Positions 10,253 to 19,837 of a DNA stretch of 64,000 nt are shown one piece after another. Source of the DNA: JAZKAR01 sp040389065. GTDB lineage: Bacteria > Pseudomonadota > Gammaproteobacteria > Burkholderiales > Casimicrobiaceae. Positions within the stretch are counted from its first letter, which is position 1, and the number at the start of each line of letters is the position of its first letter. Below the pieces are notes generated by a model. The model saw nothing but the letters and a program-made list of their open reading frames with translations, did not search any database and was not told the DNA's origin. The stretch spans positions 191,568-255,567 of the forward strand of contig JAZKAR010000023.1 of the NCBI GenBank assembly GCA_040389065.1, written 5' to 3'. The position numbers and the translations under genes are program-made.

Positions 10253-11515
10253 ATGCCTAAGAATGCTTTTTATGCCCAATCAGGAGGGGTAACTGCTGTT
10301 ATTAATGCCTCAGCAGCCGGAGTCATTGAAACTGCACGAAAACACGCAGATAAAATCGGAACCGTATACGCAGGTAAGAACGGAATTTTAGGTGCACTGC
10401 GCGAAGAGTTAATCGATACCGCCCAACTTTCAAATGAAGATGTTGCCGCCTTGCGCCATACTCCTTCGGGTGCTTTCGGCTCATGCCGTTATAAATTAAA
10501 AAGCTTAGAAGAAAACCGTGCTGAATACCAACGTTTGATTGATGTTTTTAAGGCGCATGATATCGGTTATTTTTTCTATAATGGTGGCGGCGACTCAGCC
10601 GATACATGCCTAAAAGTTTCTCAACTCTCGGAAACACTGGGCTACCCCATTCAAGCGATTCATGTTCCTAAAACCGTTGATAACGATCTACCGATTACTG
10701 ATTGTTGCCCTGGCTTTGGCTCTGTTGCTAAATATGTTGCTACCTCGATTCGTGAAGCAGGGTATGACGTTGCCTCGATGGCAGAAACCTCTACAAAAGT
10801 TTTTATTTTAGAAGTGATGGGGCGCCATGCCGGCTGGATCACTGCTGCATGCGGTCTTGCTAGCGAAGAAGATGGGCAACAACCGCCTCATATTTTACTT
10901 TTTCCTGAAGTGCGCTTTGATCGCGCAGCGTTTATGGCAAAAGTAAAAGCCACGGTAGAACACTATGGCTACTGCGTGATTGCGGCCTCAGAAGGCTTGC
11001 GTAATGCAGAAGGCGCATTTATTTCTGAAAGCGGTTTAAAAGATGCTTTTGGGCATGCACAATTAGGCGGTTTAGCCCCTGAATTAGCCCAGATGGTGAA
11101 AGAAGATTTAGGTTACAAGTATCACTGGGCAGTTGCCGATTATTTGCAACGTGCTGCACGCCACATTGCCTCAAAAACGGATGTTGACCAAGCCTATGCG
11201 TTAGGACAATCAGCCGTTGAATTTGCTATTGCAGGCCAACGCGCTGTGATGCCAACCATTGTGCGTGAAGCCGATTGGCCTTATCGCTGGAGCATTGGTT
11301 CAACGCCGCTGGATAAAGTGGCTAACCAAGAAAAATTTATGCCTGCAGAATTTATTTGCGAAGATGGGTTTCATATTACCGATGCGTGTCGCCGCTACCT
11401 GTTACCTTTGATTCAAGGCGAAGATTTTCCTCCCTTCAAGAATGGGCTGCCTGATTACTTTCGCTTTACACCTGTATTAGTGCCTCAGCAGTTGGCTAAA
11501 TGGGTTAAGAAATAA
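10253..11515 (+). CDS. pfp: Pyrophosphate--fructose 6-phosphate 1-phosphotransferase
   Basis: This 420-residue cytoplasmic enzyme phosphorylates fructose 6-phosphate using PPi and works in both glycolytic and gluconeogenic directions. Visible are the N-terminal SGGVTAVINAS phosphate loop, GGGDS at 111-115 with Asp114, where ATP-dependent enzymes carry Gly, and PKTVDND at 139-145, where Lys140 marks PPi use. MGRHAGW for substrate binding is also present. The Asp and Lys together predict PPi rather than ATP as donor. Its neighbours are unrelated and divergent from it, so it is probably monocistronic. Confidence 0.95.
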   Translation: MPKNAFYAQSGGVTAVINASAAGVIETARKHADKIGTVYAGKNGILGALREELIDTAQLSNEDVAALRHTPSGAFGSCRYKLKSLEENRAEYQRLIDVFKAHDIGYFFYNGGGDSADTCLKVSQLSETLGYPIQAIHVPKTVDNDLPITDCCPGFGSVAKYVATSIREAGYDVASMAETSTKVFILEVMGRHAGWITAACGLASEEDGQQPPHILLFPEVRFDRAAFMAKVKATVEHYGYCVIAASEGLRNAEGAFISESGLKDAFGHAQLGGLAPELAQMVKEDLGYKYHWAVADYLQRAARHIASKTDVDQAYALGQSAVEFAIAGQRAVMPTIVREADWPYRWSIGSTPLDKVANQEKFMPAEFICEDGFHITDACRRYLLPLIQGEDFPPFKNGLPDYFRFTPVLVPQQLAKWVKK

Positions 11516-11542
11516 TTAACAAACAATAAGTAAGTTTTTCGC

Positions 11543-11602
11543 CTTGATCTCAAGATCAAGAAAGCTGCATCTTTTATGCCTTCTTCCCTCCAAGAAGAAG
11601 GC
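11543..11602. terminator. Paired hairpins between convergent pfp and MFS genes
   Basis: The first hairpin is CTTGATCT/AGATCAAG at 11543-11560 and the second is GCCTTCTT/AAGAAGGC at 11578-11602. Both lie between convergent stops. Neither has a long T-run, so they may act together as a bidirectional terminator. Confidence 0.55.
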
Positions 11603-11610
11603 TACATTCT

Positions 11611-12903
11611 TTAAATCTCGCAAAAAAATACAATGACAGCACCCATAAAAAGACTCGCTGCTAACATATAAATTCCTGCACTAATGCTATGTGTAAATTC
11701 TTGAATAAGCCCCATCATATAAGGGCTAACAAACCCAGCCAGGTTACCTAGTGAATTAATCATAGCAATACCTACCGCAGCACTCATTCCTCGCAAATAG
11801 GCTGTTGGCAATGTCCAAAATAGTGGAAACGTCGATAAAATACAGGCGGTTGCGCAGGTTAATGCACACATTGCTACCACTACATTTTCACTAAATAAGG
11901 CACTGACAATAAGCCCTATCCCTCCTATGATGGCAACACCAGCCATAGGTTTACGACGCTCACCCGTTTTGTCTGAGCGGCGGGCAATCATAATCATCGT
12001 AATAGCAGCCGTTCCATAAGGAATTGAAGTGAGCAGACCTACATTCAAAATATCGTGAACGCCCATATTTTTGATTAGTTGAGGAAGCCAGAAACCTACG
12101 CCATAAAGACCCATCGTTAACGCAAAATACACGATCGATAGCACCCAAATTTTACGTTGCGTTAGCAAAATTTTTAGCGGAATATCTTCTTTAATTGTTT
12201 CTTCATGTAAAAGATTGCGCTCTAACAGCAACTTTTCTTCAGGTGTTAACCATTGTGCTTCATGAATCGAATCATCAAGGTAGTGATAAATAAATATACC
12301 CGCTACAACCGAGGGAATGCCTTCAATTAAAAACAACCATTGCCAGCCTGATAAACCATGTTGCCCATCTAAAAACTTCATGATTCCACCTGATAATGGC
12401 CCTCCAATGACACCAGCTAACGCAACCGCAGACATAAACAAGGCAACAATTTGCGCTCGGCGTGGCGCAGGATACCAATACGTTAAATATAAAATAATGC
12501 CCGGAAAAAAACCCGCCTCAGCGACCCCTAATAAAAAACGCAGCACATAAAACATTTTTACGGAGTGAACAAACATCATACACGCCGAAATAATGCCCCA
12601 CGTTACCATAATGCGTGCAATCCACGCGCGCGCTCCTACTTTAGAAAGGATAACGTTTGATGGCGTTTCAAAAACAAAATAGCCAATAAAAAAGATACCT
12701 GCGCCTAATCCGTAAATAGTATCGTTAAACTTTAACTCACTTAGCATTTGAAGCTTGGCAAAACCTATATTGACGCGGTCTAAATAGGCTAATACATAGC
12801 ACATAAATAAACAGGGAATAAGCCGCCAGGTGACTTTTGTATAGGTTTGCGCTTCAAAATTAGATGTTAAAGCGTGGGTATTAGCAATTGATTGAGCGCG
12901 CAT
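11611..12903 (-). CDS. MFS transporter, anion:cation symporter (ACS) family
   Basis: This is a 430-residue protein with about 12 hydrophobic segments. The ACS signature YLDRVNIGFAKLQM in the first loop and the PGIILYLTYWYP segment after helix 4 resemble phthalate, tartrate and hexuronate permeases. It would import an organic anion across the inner membrane with a cation. The substrate cannot be told, since no catabolic genes are adjacent. The start ATG has GGAAG four bases upstream. The C-terminus is short, ending soon after the last helix. It is convergent with pfp and upstream of no obvious partner. Confidence 0.88.
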   Translation of the reverse strand: MRAQSIANTHALTSNFEAQTYTKVTWRLIPCLFMCYVLAYLDRVNIGFAKLQMLSELKFNDTIYGLGAGIFFIGYFVFETPSNVILSKVGARAWIARIMVTWGIISACMMFVHSVKMFYVLRFLLGVAEAGFFPGIILYLTYWYPAPRRAQIVALFMSAVALAGVIGGPLSGGIMKFLDGQHGLSGWQWLFLIEGIPSVVAGIFIYHYLDDSIHEAQWLTPEEKLLLERNLLHEETIKEDIPLKILLTQRKIWVLSIVYFALTMGLYGVGFWLPQLIKNMGVHDILNVGLLTSIPYGTAAITMIMIARRSDKTGERRKPMAGVAIIGGIGLIVSALFSENVVVAMCALTCATACILSTFPLFWTLPTAYLRGMSAAVGIAMINSLGNLAGFVSPYMMGLIQEFTHSISAGIYMLAASLFMGAVIVFFCEI

Positions 12904-13012
12904 TAGGCTTCCAGACTTTTATCATTCTTAGCGAGTCATTATAATGACTCTTAGCTCTTGCGAGCTGAGATCTCTCAGCAGTCATTTATAGTTAAATAGG
13001 CTCAATCAAACT

Positions 13013-13708
13013 TCAATCTCCCACGAACCTATAGCCAACCCCAGTTTCTGTAAAAATATAAGCAGGTCGCGCTGGAATACGTTCTAGTTTATGGCGTAGA
13101 TGCCCCATATAGATACGTAAATAATGGCCTCTTTCAGCATGGCCTGGCCCCCATACTTCGCGTAAGAGCTGGTTATGCGTCAGCACTTTTCCAGCATTCA
13201 GAATAAGAGTCGTAAGCAGCCTATATTCGATGCGTGTTAGATGAATGACATTATTATTACGTGTGACACGGCGCAGGTTGAAATCAACAGTGATATCGCC
13301 AAAACAAAAACGAGACTCTACCAAATGATTAGGGTTATTCTTTTTCCGAAGATGCGCACGGATGCGCGCTAGCAACTCTGAACTACCAAAAGGTTTGGTA
13401 ACATAATCGTCAGCCCCTGCATCAAGCGCCCTTACCTTCTGCGGCTCCTCGCTTCGCGCAGAAAGAACCAATATAGGTAGGCTTGACCATACCCTGATGT
13501 GCTCAATAACCTTGACGCCATCCATATCTGGCAACCCTAAGTCTAAAATAACCAAATCAGGCTCATGATCTTTTACTTTGCTTATGCCTTGCTGACCTGT
13601 TTCGGCCTCATATACGCGCATGCCCTCCGACTCAAGCGTTATAGATAAAAACCGCCGAATTTGCTTATCATCTTCAATCAACACAATATGCAGTTTGCGA
13701 TCATTCAT
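13013..13708 (-). CDS. kdpE: KdpE-like OmpR-family response regulator
   Basis: This is a 231-residue protein. The receiver domain (1-125) has IEDD near the N-terminus, the phospho-acceptor Asp in VILDLGLPDMDG, and Lys in YVTKPF. The C-terminal winged helix (about 135-231) has the KdpE-type segments LTRIEYRLL, HYLRIYMGHLRHKLE and TETGVGYRF. The ATG overlaps the stop of the kinase gene by four bases, so the two are co-translated. kdpFABC is absent from the window, and the operon starts with kup, so K+ uptake through Kup is its likely local target. Confidence 0.92.
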   Translation of the reverse strand: MNDRKLHIVLIEDDKQIRRFLSITLESEGMRVYEAETGQQGISKVKDHEPDLVILDLGLPDMDGVKVIEHIRVWSSLPILVLSARSEEPQKVRALDAGADDYVTKPFGSSELLARIRAHLRKKNNPNHLVESRFCFGDITVDFNLRRVTRNNNVIHLTRIEYRLLTTLILNAGKVLTHNQLLREVWGPGHAERGHYLRIYMGHLRHKLERIPARPAYIFTETGVGYRFVGD

Positions 13709-15372
13709 TGTATAAGACTTTCTTCAATGAATGCATGTTGGTCTAGAGAAAAATCACTGCCAGGAGGTGCACCAAGCGGCAAACTAAAAATAAAACATGC
13801 CCCTCTTCTAGCATCTCCAGCACTTCCAGTATGCTTCTCTGCCCAAATGCGCCCGCCATGTGCTTCTATGATTGCACGGCAAATAGATAGACCCAACCCC
13901 ACTCCCGTTAGCGCCGACTCAGGATCACCGCGCGTAAATTTTTCAAAAATAGCCTCTTCCATTCCCTTAGAAATTCCTGGCCCATCATCCTCAACAGCGA
14001 TAAGCACATCAACGTCGGTGCACTTGGCATGAATCCATATTGTTTGTTGGGGTAAGGTATATTTTGCTGCATTATCTAACAGATTACAAAACACTCTCTC
14101 AAGCAACACTGCATCAAACTCGAGTAATGGAAGAGAGGCAGGTAAATGAACCTCAACGCTATGATCTGCCAAAGACCTTGATAGCATACCAAGTGCGCTT
14201 CCTATCACTTCTTCTAACATCTGCCATTGCTTATTTAGCTTTATGCCGCCTGCGTGTAGCTTAGCCATATCTAACATATTAGTAACAAGGCTGTTCATTC
14301 GTAGCGCTTCTTCTTGAAGCGCATCCATCATTTCCCGCTGTATCTCTTTAGATATTGAGTTACTTGCTAAGGCTGTCGATATTCCGACAATTGTTGTTAA
14401 GGGCGTGCGTATATCATGCGAAATGGCACTTAGCAAAGAATTGCGTAATCGTTCAGACTCCATAGCCACGACAGCTGATTGCGCAACGTTAACATAATGA
14501 ATTCGCTCAATGGCAATAGCAATTTGTGCGGCGCATGTTTCAAGTAAGCGAATCGGCTCGCGTAAGGCTGACTGATCTGACTTATTCAACACAACCACCA
14601 AAACGCCACGTATGCGCATCGGGGCACGTAATGGCACGTACAAATGCTGATATATCTGTGCTGAATCATTACCAAACCCTATCGGCAATTGTTCTTCATA
14701 TACTTTTTTAGCCATCGATAGAAAAGCATTTGAAGAAGGAATATTGTGCTTACCCTGCACAGTAAACACAGAAAGTTCCCCAAACTTATCCGGCAACAAA
14801 AGGCTAATTTTTGTATGAAGCATAGCTACAATGTGCTGAGTAACGATGGCAGCAATTTGCTCATACGTTAATGCAGCTGAAAGATCTTTAGATAAATTAA
14901 ATAGCGAGGCAGCACGCGATTCTCGTAATAATGCAATTTGAACTTGCTGGCGCAAATGTGCCGTTAGATGGCTAATAATTAGCGCTACCGCTAACATGGC
15001 TGCGAACGTTATCAAATACTGAGGGTCGGCAACTCTAATAGAAAAATAAGGCGAAACCAAAAAAAAATCGAAACTCAACACAGCTAAAATAGAAGCAATC
15101 ACCGCTGGCTTACGACCAAACCTTGCAGCAAGTAATACCACCACCATTAAATACATTAAGATTGAATTAGCGGGTGCCAGTGTATCTCTTAATTTCAATG
15201 CAAGCATTGTCACGCCCACACAGCCAACAATTGCCCAAACGTATCCCGACGGATGTTCACTCTCGGTTGCTTTAATATTTAATAGTGCTCGTGCGGAAAC
15301 ATCCGTTGTTACTTTTTTGGCATTGATAAATGTCTTAATAATTTTATGTAATCGCTTTAATGCGTCATTCAT
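13705..15372 (-). CDS. kdpD: KdpD-like sensor kinase lacking the N-terminal KdpD and Usp domains
   Basis: This 555-residue protein compares with about 895 for full-length KdpD. It begins just before the four membrane segments (about 48-150, DUF4118 type), then a GAF-like region, then the H box AISHDIRTPLTT with an intact His. The ATPase domain has an N box (NLLDNAAKY), DDGPGI and GVGLGLSI. The cytoplasmic KdpD/universal-stress region that binds nucleotides in full-length KdpD is missing. Sequence before this start is the intergenic gap to kup, so this is a true short form rather than a miscalled start. It is co-transcribed with kup upstream and kdpE downstream. Confidence 0.9.
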   Translation of the reverse strand: MNDALKRLHKIIKTFINAKKVTTDVSARALLNIKATESEHPSGYVWAIVGCVGVTMLALKLRDTLAPANSILMYLMVVVLLAARFGRKPAVIASILAVLSFDFFLVSPYFSIRVADPQYLITFAAMLAVALIISHLTAHLRQQVQIALLRESRAASLFNLSKDLSAALTYEQIAAIVTQHIVAMLHTKISLLLPDKFGELSVFTVQGKHNIPSSNAFLSMAKKVYEEQLPIGFGNDSAQIYQHLYVPLRAPMRIRGVLVVVLNKSDQSALREPIRLLETCAAQIAIAIERIHYVNVAQSAVVAMESERLRNSLLSAISHDIRTPLTTIVGISTALASNSISKEIQREMMDALQEEALRMNSLVTNMLDMAKLHAGGIKLNKQWQMLEEVIGSALGMLSRSLADHSVEVHLPASLPLLEFDAVLLERVFCNLLDNAAKYTLPQQTIWIHAKCTDVDVLIAVEDDGPGISKGMEEAIFEKFTRGDPESALTGVGLGLSICRAIIEAHGGRIWAEKHTGSAGDARRGACFIFSLPLGAPPGSDFSLDQHAFIEESLIQ

Positions 15373-15446
15373 GATGATCTATCATCTTCACGTGAATCAT
15401 GGGTATTCCATCGCCCTACCACTGCCTCACACCACGAATGACTTAT

Positions 15447-17324
15447 TTAAATTTCCACTTGCGTTCCTAACTCAATTACTCGATTTGGCGGAACACGAAA
15501 ATAATCTGCTGCACTTCGAGCATTGCGTGACAGCAACGCAAACACACCCTCTCTCCAATAGGCCATACCGCCATTAACAGTTGAAATAACGGTGTGACGA
15601 GAAATATAGAAAGACGTTTCAAGCATATTAAATTCCAGCCCTGCTGCCTTACCCAGTTCAAGTGCTAGAGGAATATCTCGATTATCCATAAAACCATAAT
15701 ATACATTTACTTGATAGCAAGAATGACCTAGCGCCTCTACTTTCATTCGCTTTATAGTAGGAATCGTTGGAATATCAGTATTAAAGACCGTCAGGAATAC
15801 CGTTCGCTCATGCAACATTTTATTATGTAGTAAATTATGTAAGAGTGAATGCGGAACTCCATCTCCTTGTGCTCTAAAAAATACTCCGGTACCTGCAACA
15901 CGAGTAGGAGGCGATAAAAAAAGCGACTGAAGAAAATCTTTAAGTGGTATGGCATGCTTTTTTAAATTTTTAAACAGCAGCTCTCGCCCTCTATACCATG
16001 TCAGCATGATAGTGATTAGAACAGCTCCTATCGCAAGCGGAAACCAGCCTCCATGCATAATTTTCAAAGCGTTTGCACTAAAAAAGGCAATATCTATCAG
16101 TAGAAAAAACCCTGTCGCTGCTAAACAGAGCAGCAGATTATATTTCCATTGATAGCGTATAACAAAAAACGTCAGCAAGGTAGTTGTAACCATTGTTATG
16201 GTTACCGCTATGCCATAGGCAGATGCTAAATTAGTCGATGATCTAAACCCAATAACAGCAAGAATAACGATGATAAGCTGTACCCAATTGGCAAAGGGAA
16301 TATAGATTTGTCCCATTTCTTGCTCAGATGTATAAAGTACATTCATACGTGGCAAGAAGCCAAGTGCTATAGCCTGCTGCGTAACAGAATACGTTGCAGA
16401 GATAGTTGCTTGAGAAGCAATTACCGTTACAAGGGTAGATAACGCAACTAACGGATAAATGCTCCATGCCCCTAGCTGATGATAAAAAGGATTGCTAACC
16501 TCAGCAGGGTTCGACAATAGCAATGCGCCCTGACCAAGATAGTTAAGTGCAAGGGCTGGAAAGACCACTAAAAACCATGCCTGTCGAATGGGTTTTTTCC
16601 CAAAATGCCCCATATCAGCGTAAAGAGCCTCTGCGCCTGTAAACGCAAGAAATATGGCTCCTAGCGAAGCAAACCCAAGCCATCGATTTTCTATAAAAAA
16701 GCGGATTGCATAGATAGGATTTAACGCTTTTAGTATTTCAGGATTGCGAAAAATATTAATTGACCCCATTGCGGCAAGCATAGCAAACCATATCAACATG
16801 ATAGGTCCAAACCATTTGCCAATCCCTCCTGTTCCTTTGCGCTGAACGCAGTAGAGAGCTACTAGCATGAAAATGGTTAACGGAATAACAAAAGGCTGAA
16901 AAGCTGGAGTAGCCACTTCTAACCCCTCAACAGCCGATAAAACCGAAATCGCGGGCGTAATAATGCTATCTCCGAAGAATAAGGCCGTGCCGCCTAACCC
17001 AATTAGCATAAGAGGCGTATGCCAGGGAGATTTCTGTGTGATTGATGACATTGCCAATGCCATTAAAGCCATAATGCCACCCTCGCCGCGATTATCTGCG
17101 CGAAGAATTAATGTCACGTACTTTAAGGAAACAATTAGCGTCAGCCCCCAAACAATCAATGAAATCACACCAAAAAGATTCGCTTGGTTCAACAAAAGGC
17201 CATGCTCTGTAGAAAAGACTTCTCGCATTGTATATAAGGGGCTTGTTCCAATATCGCCATAGACAACACCGATTGCTCCTACAGTGAGAGCCAAAAGATT
17301 ATTTTTAGAAACATCTGATTTCAA
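15447..17324 (-). CDS. kup: Kup potassium uptake transporter
   Basis: This 625-residue inner-membrane protein matches the K+/H+ symporter Kup (622 residues in E. coli). The N-terminus has GAIGVVYGDIGTSPLYT, followed by about 12 hydrophobic segments with GGTALFFGDSIITPAISV and AFTGAEALYADMGHFG. A hydrophilic C-terminal domain begins near residue 455. The start chosen is a TTG six bases after GAGG; a TTG 12 bases upstream has no such site. It is the first gene of kup-kdpD-kdpE, with 74 bases to the kinase, which suggests the two-component pair controls or responds to this transporter. Confidence 0.95.
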   Translation of the reverse strand: MKSDVSKNNLLALTVGAIGVVYGDIGTSPLYTMREVFSTEHGLLLNQANLFGVISLIVWGLTLIVSLKYVTLILRADNRGEGGIMALMALAMSSITQKSPWHTPLMLIGLGGTALFFGDSIITPAISVLSAVEGLEVATPAFQPFVIPLTIFMLVALYCVQRKGTGGIGKWFGPIMLIWFAMLAAMGSINIFRNPEILKALNPIYAIRFFIENRWLGFASLGAIFLAFTGAEALYADMGHFGKKPIRQAWFLVVFPALALNYLGQGALLLSNPAEVSNPFYHQLGAWSIYPLVALSTLVTVIASQATISATYSVTQQAIALGFLPRMNVLYTSEQEMGQIYIPFANWVQLIIVILAVIGFRSSTNLASAYGIAVTITMVTTTLLTFFVIRYQWKYNLLLCLAATGFFLLIDIAFFSANALKIMHGGWFPLAIGAVLITIMLTWYRGRELLFKNLKKHAIPLKDFLQSLFLSPPTRVAGTGVFFRAQGDGVPHSLLHNLLHNKMLHERTVFLTVFNTDIPTIPTIKRMKVEALGHSCYQVNVYYGFMDNRDIPLALELGKAAGLEFNMLETSFYISRHTVISTVNGGMAYWREGVFALLSRNARSAADYFRVPPNRVIELGTQVEI

Positions 17325-17486
17325 AGCACGCCTCAAAGAGTAACTGGAACGTAAAAAATACTCTTTGTTGTGTAAAATTGGTGTAAAAATTATGGTGTAG
17401 TGCCTCTCAGGTCTTGGATTTGAAGTGGCAATAGGTATTGTAAACTGGGCAGCATAGAGAGTTGTTTAGGATATTGACCAGGATAA

Positions 17487-17681
17487 ATGATGGAAAAAAG
17501 AATTATTGGCTTTTACCAAGATGAAGAACATCATTGGGTCGCTCAACTCGAATGTGGTCATACTCAGCATGTTCGGCATACTCCACCGTGGATCAATCGC
17601 CCTTGGGTGATTACACCTGAGGGGCGTTCACAGACGCTTGGTAAAACGCTATCGTGTAAAAAATGTGATCAGCAGCCTTAA
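17487..17681 (+). CDS. DUF3565 small zinc-binding-like protein
   Basis: This is a 64-residue protein. The N-terminal RIIGFYQDEEHHWVAQLECGH and the C-terminal SCKKCDQ match the DUF3565 pattern. Cys23, His25 and the CxxC pair make a likely zinc site. Two ATGs are adjacent; AGGA is better spaced for the second, so the first Met may not be used. Function is unknown. It is monocistronic by spacing. Confidence 0.85.
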   Translation: MMEKRIIGFYQDEEHHWVAQLECGHTQHVRHTPPWINRPWVITPEGRSQTLGKTLSCKKCDQQP

Positions 17682-17822
17682 TCAAAAAACACCAGATATC
17701 CCTATGGGCGAATTAAGTAACTTCCGGTATCATGGCCTTAGCAATTCACCCAGTTACTCCCTCTTTTGATTATCACCCTCCATATTTTCGCTACATTTTT
17801 CACAATAGAGACTTTTTAAATA

Positions 17823-18578
17823 ATGGTAAAACGCTTTTTAATGCTAGCACTACTGATGAGCCCTTGCGGCGTATTTGCCGCACCTTCGTTTAACTTCAAA
17901 ACTGAAACTAAGCGGGCTACCTCAGCTTTAAAATGTTCTCATCCTATGATTGCTCCCGCGGTTGAAGGAGAAGGCGCTTTGTATAGCTGCGTAGCAGGGC
18001 AAAATGAAACCGTAAAATTCTTTATCAATGAAAACGAAACCAAAGATCACATAGAAAATATAAAAATAACCTGGAATGATGAAACCCGTGATACAGGAAA
18101 TGGGGTTCACACAGATAAAAAGCAGGCACAGGCTTTTGTTACTGCCTTCTCTCAGCTTTATGCCCCTATGCTGCAAAATAAATTACTCACAGCCTTTTTC
18201 TCAAACACCTCTGCACGCTTTAGTACCGCAGACAATTTTATTGACTACACATTTACTCGCGACGCTAACATAGATGAACGCGTTTTATTATTAACACCTA
18301 AACCCTTAAAGAGCGTTCAAGAAAAACCCATACCAACGAACCTTAATGAATTTAATGTTTGCAAAAATATGGTATCGAAAGCTGCTGGCTATTCTTCTTC
18401 ATACCTCACTGAGGCAGGCGAGCCTATTCAGGAAAGCAGCTATAAAAGCTACATGCTGGCAGGAAAAGATAAAGATTTTTTCTTTTGTGAAATACATTCT
18501 GCCCAGCATCAGTATAAAATTAAAGCTGCACTAAAAGGCAAACTTCCTTTCACTTACATTGCTGAAGGTAAACTATAA
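17823..18578 (+). CDS. Exported protein of unknown function
   Basis: This is a 251-residue protein with a clear signal peptide (positively charged start, hydrophobic LMLALLMSPCGV, cleavage after FA-A near residue 20). The mature part is hydrophilic with four or so Cys that could form disulphides in the periplasm, and no domain I recognise. It is followed 18 bases later by a VOC-family gene on the same strand, but no functional link is apparent. Confidence 0.7.
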   Translation: MVKRFLMLALLMSPCGVFAAPSFNFKTETKRATSALKCSHPMIAPAVEGEGALYSCVAGQNETVKFFINENETKDHIENIKITWNDETRDTGNGVHTDKKQAQAFVTAFSQLYAPMLQNKLLTAFFSNTSARFSTADNFIDYTFTRDANIDERVLLLTPKPLKSVQEKPIPTNLNEFNVCKNMVSKAAGYSSSYLTEAGEPIQESSYKSYMLAGKDKDFFFCEIHSAQHQYKIKAALKGKLPFTYIAEGKL

Positions 18579-18596
18579 GCGCTTTAGCAACTTCCT

Positions 18597-18986
18597 ATGC
18601 AAATAAAATTAGCCAGTATCTTGGTTGAAAATCAAGATCATGCACTCCACTTTTATACTCATATATTGGGCTTTGAGAAAAAAGCAGATATTCCTATGGG
18701 GGAATTTCGGTGGCTTACGTTATCGTCACCAGATGGTATTGAGGGTGTAGAACTCGTTCTTGAACTCACTCATTTTCCTCCTGCGCGCCTTTATCAAAAA
18801 TCTTTGCTTGAAGCAGGCATCCCTGCAACTGCTTTTATTACAACAGATATTTATGCTGATTATCATCGTCTTAAGGCGCAAGGTGTTATTTTTACCGGGG
18901 AGCCTCTACGCGTAGGCCCCATTATCAACGCTATATTTGAAGATACCTGTGGTAATCTCATTCTTCTAGTGCAACCCATAGCATAA
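18597..18986 (+). CDS. VOC-superfamily (glyoxalase/bleomycin-resistance) protein
   Basis: This 129-residue cytoplasmic protein has the paired beta-alpha-beta-beta-beta modules of the vicinal oxygen chelate fold. The first is KLASILVENQDHALHFYTHILGF and the second ends IFEDTCGNLILLVQ, with Glu and Gly-Asn in the usual positions. The family includes metal-dependent isomerases, dioxygenases and resistance proteins; the substrate is unknown. It is separated from the upstream exported protein by 18 bases. Confidence 0.85.
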   Translation: MQIKLASILVENQDHALHFYTHILGFEKKADIPMGEFRWLTLSSPDGIEGVELVLELTHFPPARLYQKSLLEAGIPATAFITTDIYADYHRLKAQGVIFTGEPLRVGPIINAIFEDTCGNLILLVQPIA

Positions 18987-19162
18987 CAGCCTGATGCCAT
19001 TTTACCTGTGGCAGCTAACAATACTTTTTGTCTCAAAGAAACTACCCTAACTCGATTTTCTTCTTACGCTGCCAGCACAATAATTAGCAGTTTACGAAAA
19101 AAATAGTGTTGCCACTGAGTATACGCCCAAACATTAGACACAATCTAACGAGGGGAACCTAT

Positions 19163-19783
19163 ATGAGTAGCTGGAATCCTGATATTTTTGAAAAAGCCTG
19201 GAACTTTGCGACACGCCACCACCAAGGGCAAACGTATGGCGGCATCCATGAAGGCGAACGAATGCCGTACATTAACCATATTGGTAGTGTAGCAACAGAA
19301 ATTATGTGGGCATTACAATTTGATGCAACGGTTGATGCCGACCTGGCTGTGCAATGCGCGGTGTTGCACGATACGATTGAAGATACATTAGTGACCTACG
19401 AGTTTCTTGAAGAAGAATTTGGCTCAGCAGTCGCTGATGGCGTATTAGCGCTATCTAAAAATCCGCGCCTCCCGACAAAAGATGAGCAAATACGAGATAG
19501 CCTTCGACGTATTAAACAACAACCCAAAGAGGTATGGATGGTAAAACTAGCAGATAGAATCGCTAACCTTTCTTATCCGCCACATCATTGGAATAATAAT
19601 AAAATACTTTCTTACCGCGATGAAGCCATCGTTATACATTCCGAGTTACATACTGCCAGTTCTGTATTAGCGCAACGCTTACAAAAGAGAATAGAAATTT
19701 ATCCGAAATATCTTCAAGAGGAAGTCATGGTTACATTGATGACTTCTACAAGCTATGGTGCCCAAGATCTGAAACGTTTTTAA
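19163..19783 (+). CDS. HD-domain hydrolase, small alarmone hydrolase (MESH1/SpoT-HD) type
   Basis: This is a 206-residue protein. Visible are an N-terminal ATRHHQGQ segment, YINHIGSVATEI, the HD pair in VLHDTIEDT and KLADRIANL. These match the metal-binding HD core of SpoT-type (p)ppGpp hydrolases, without synthetase or regulatory domains. The likely reaction is removal of the 3' pyrophosphate from an alarmone, though other nucleotide substrates are possible. The start is the ATG seven bases after GAGGGG; an earlier in-frame start adds 19 unconvincing residues. Confidence 0.82.
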   Translation: MSSWNPDIFEKAWNFATRHHQGQTYGGIHEGERMPYINHIGSVATEIMWALQFDATVDADLAVQCAVLHDTIEDTLVTYEFLEEEFGSAVADGVLALSKNPRLPTKDEQIRDSLRRIKQQPKEVWMVKLADRIANLSYPPHHWNNNKILSYRDEAIVIHSELHTASSVLAQRLQKRIEIYPKYLQEEVMVTLMTSTSYGAQDLKRF

Positions 19784-19837
19784 CTTTTTGTGAGGGCTTC
19801 ATTTACCTTAATGCTATCAGCAGGAAAGAATGCTGAA

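Noticed and set aside
13013..17324. kdpFABC genes expected next to kdpDE
   Set aside because: Flanking genes are an MFS transporter and a DUF3565 gene; no kdpFABC coding sequence is present in the window.
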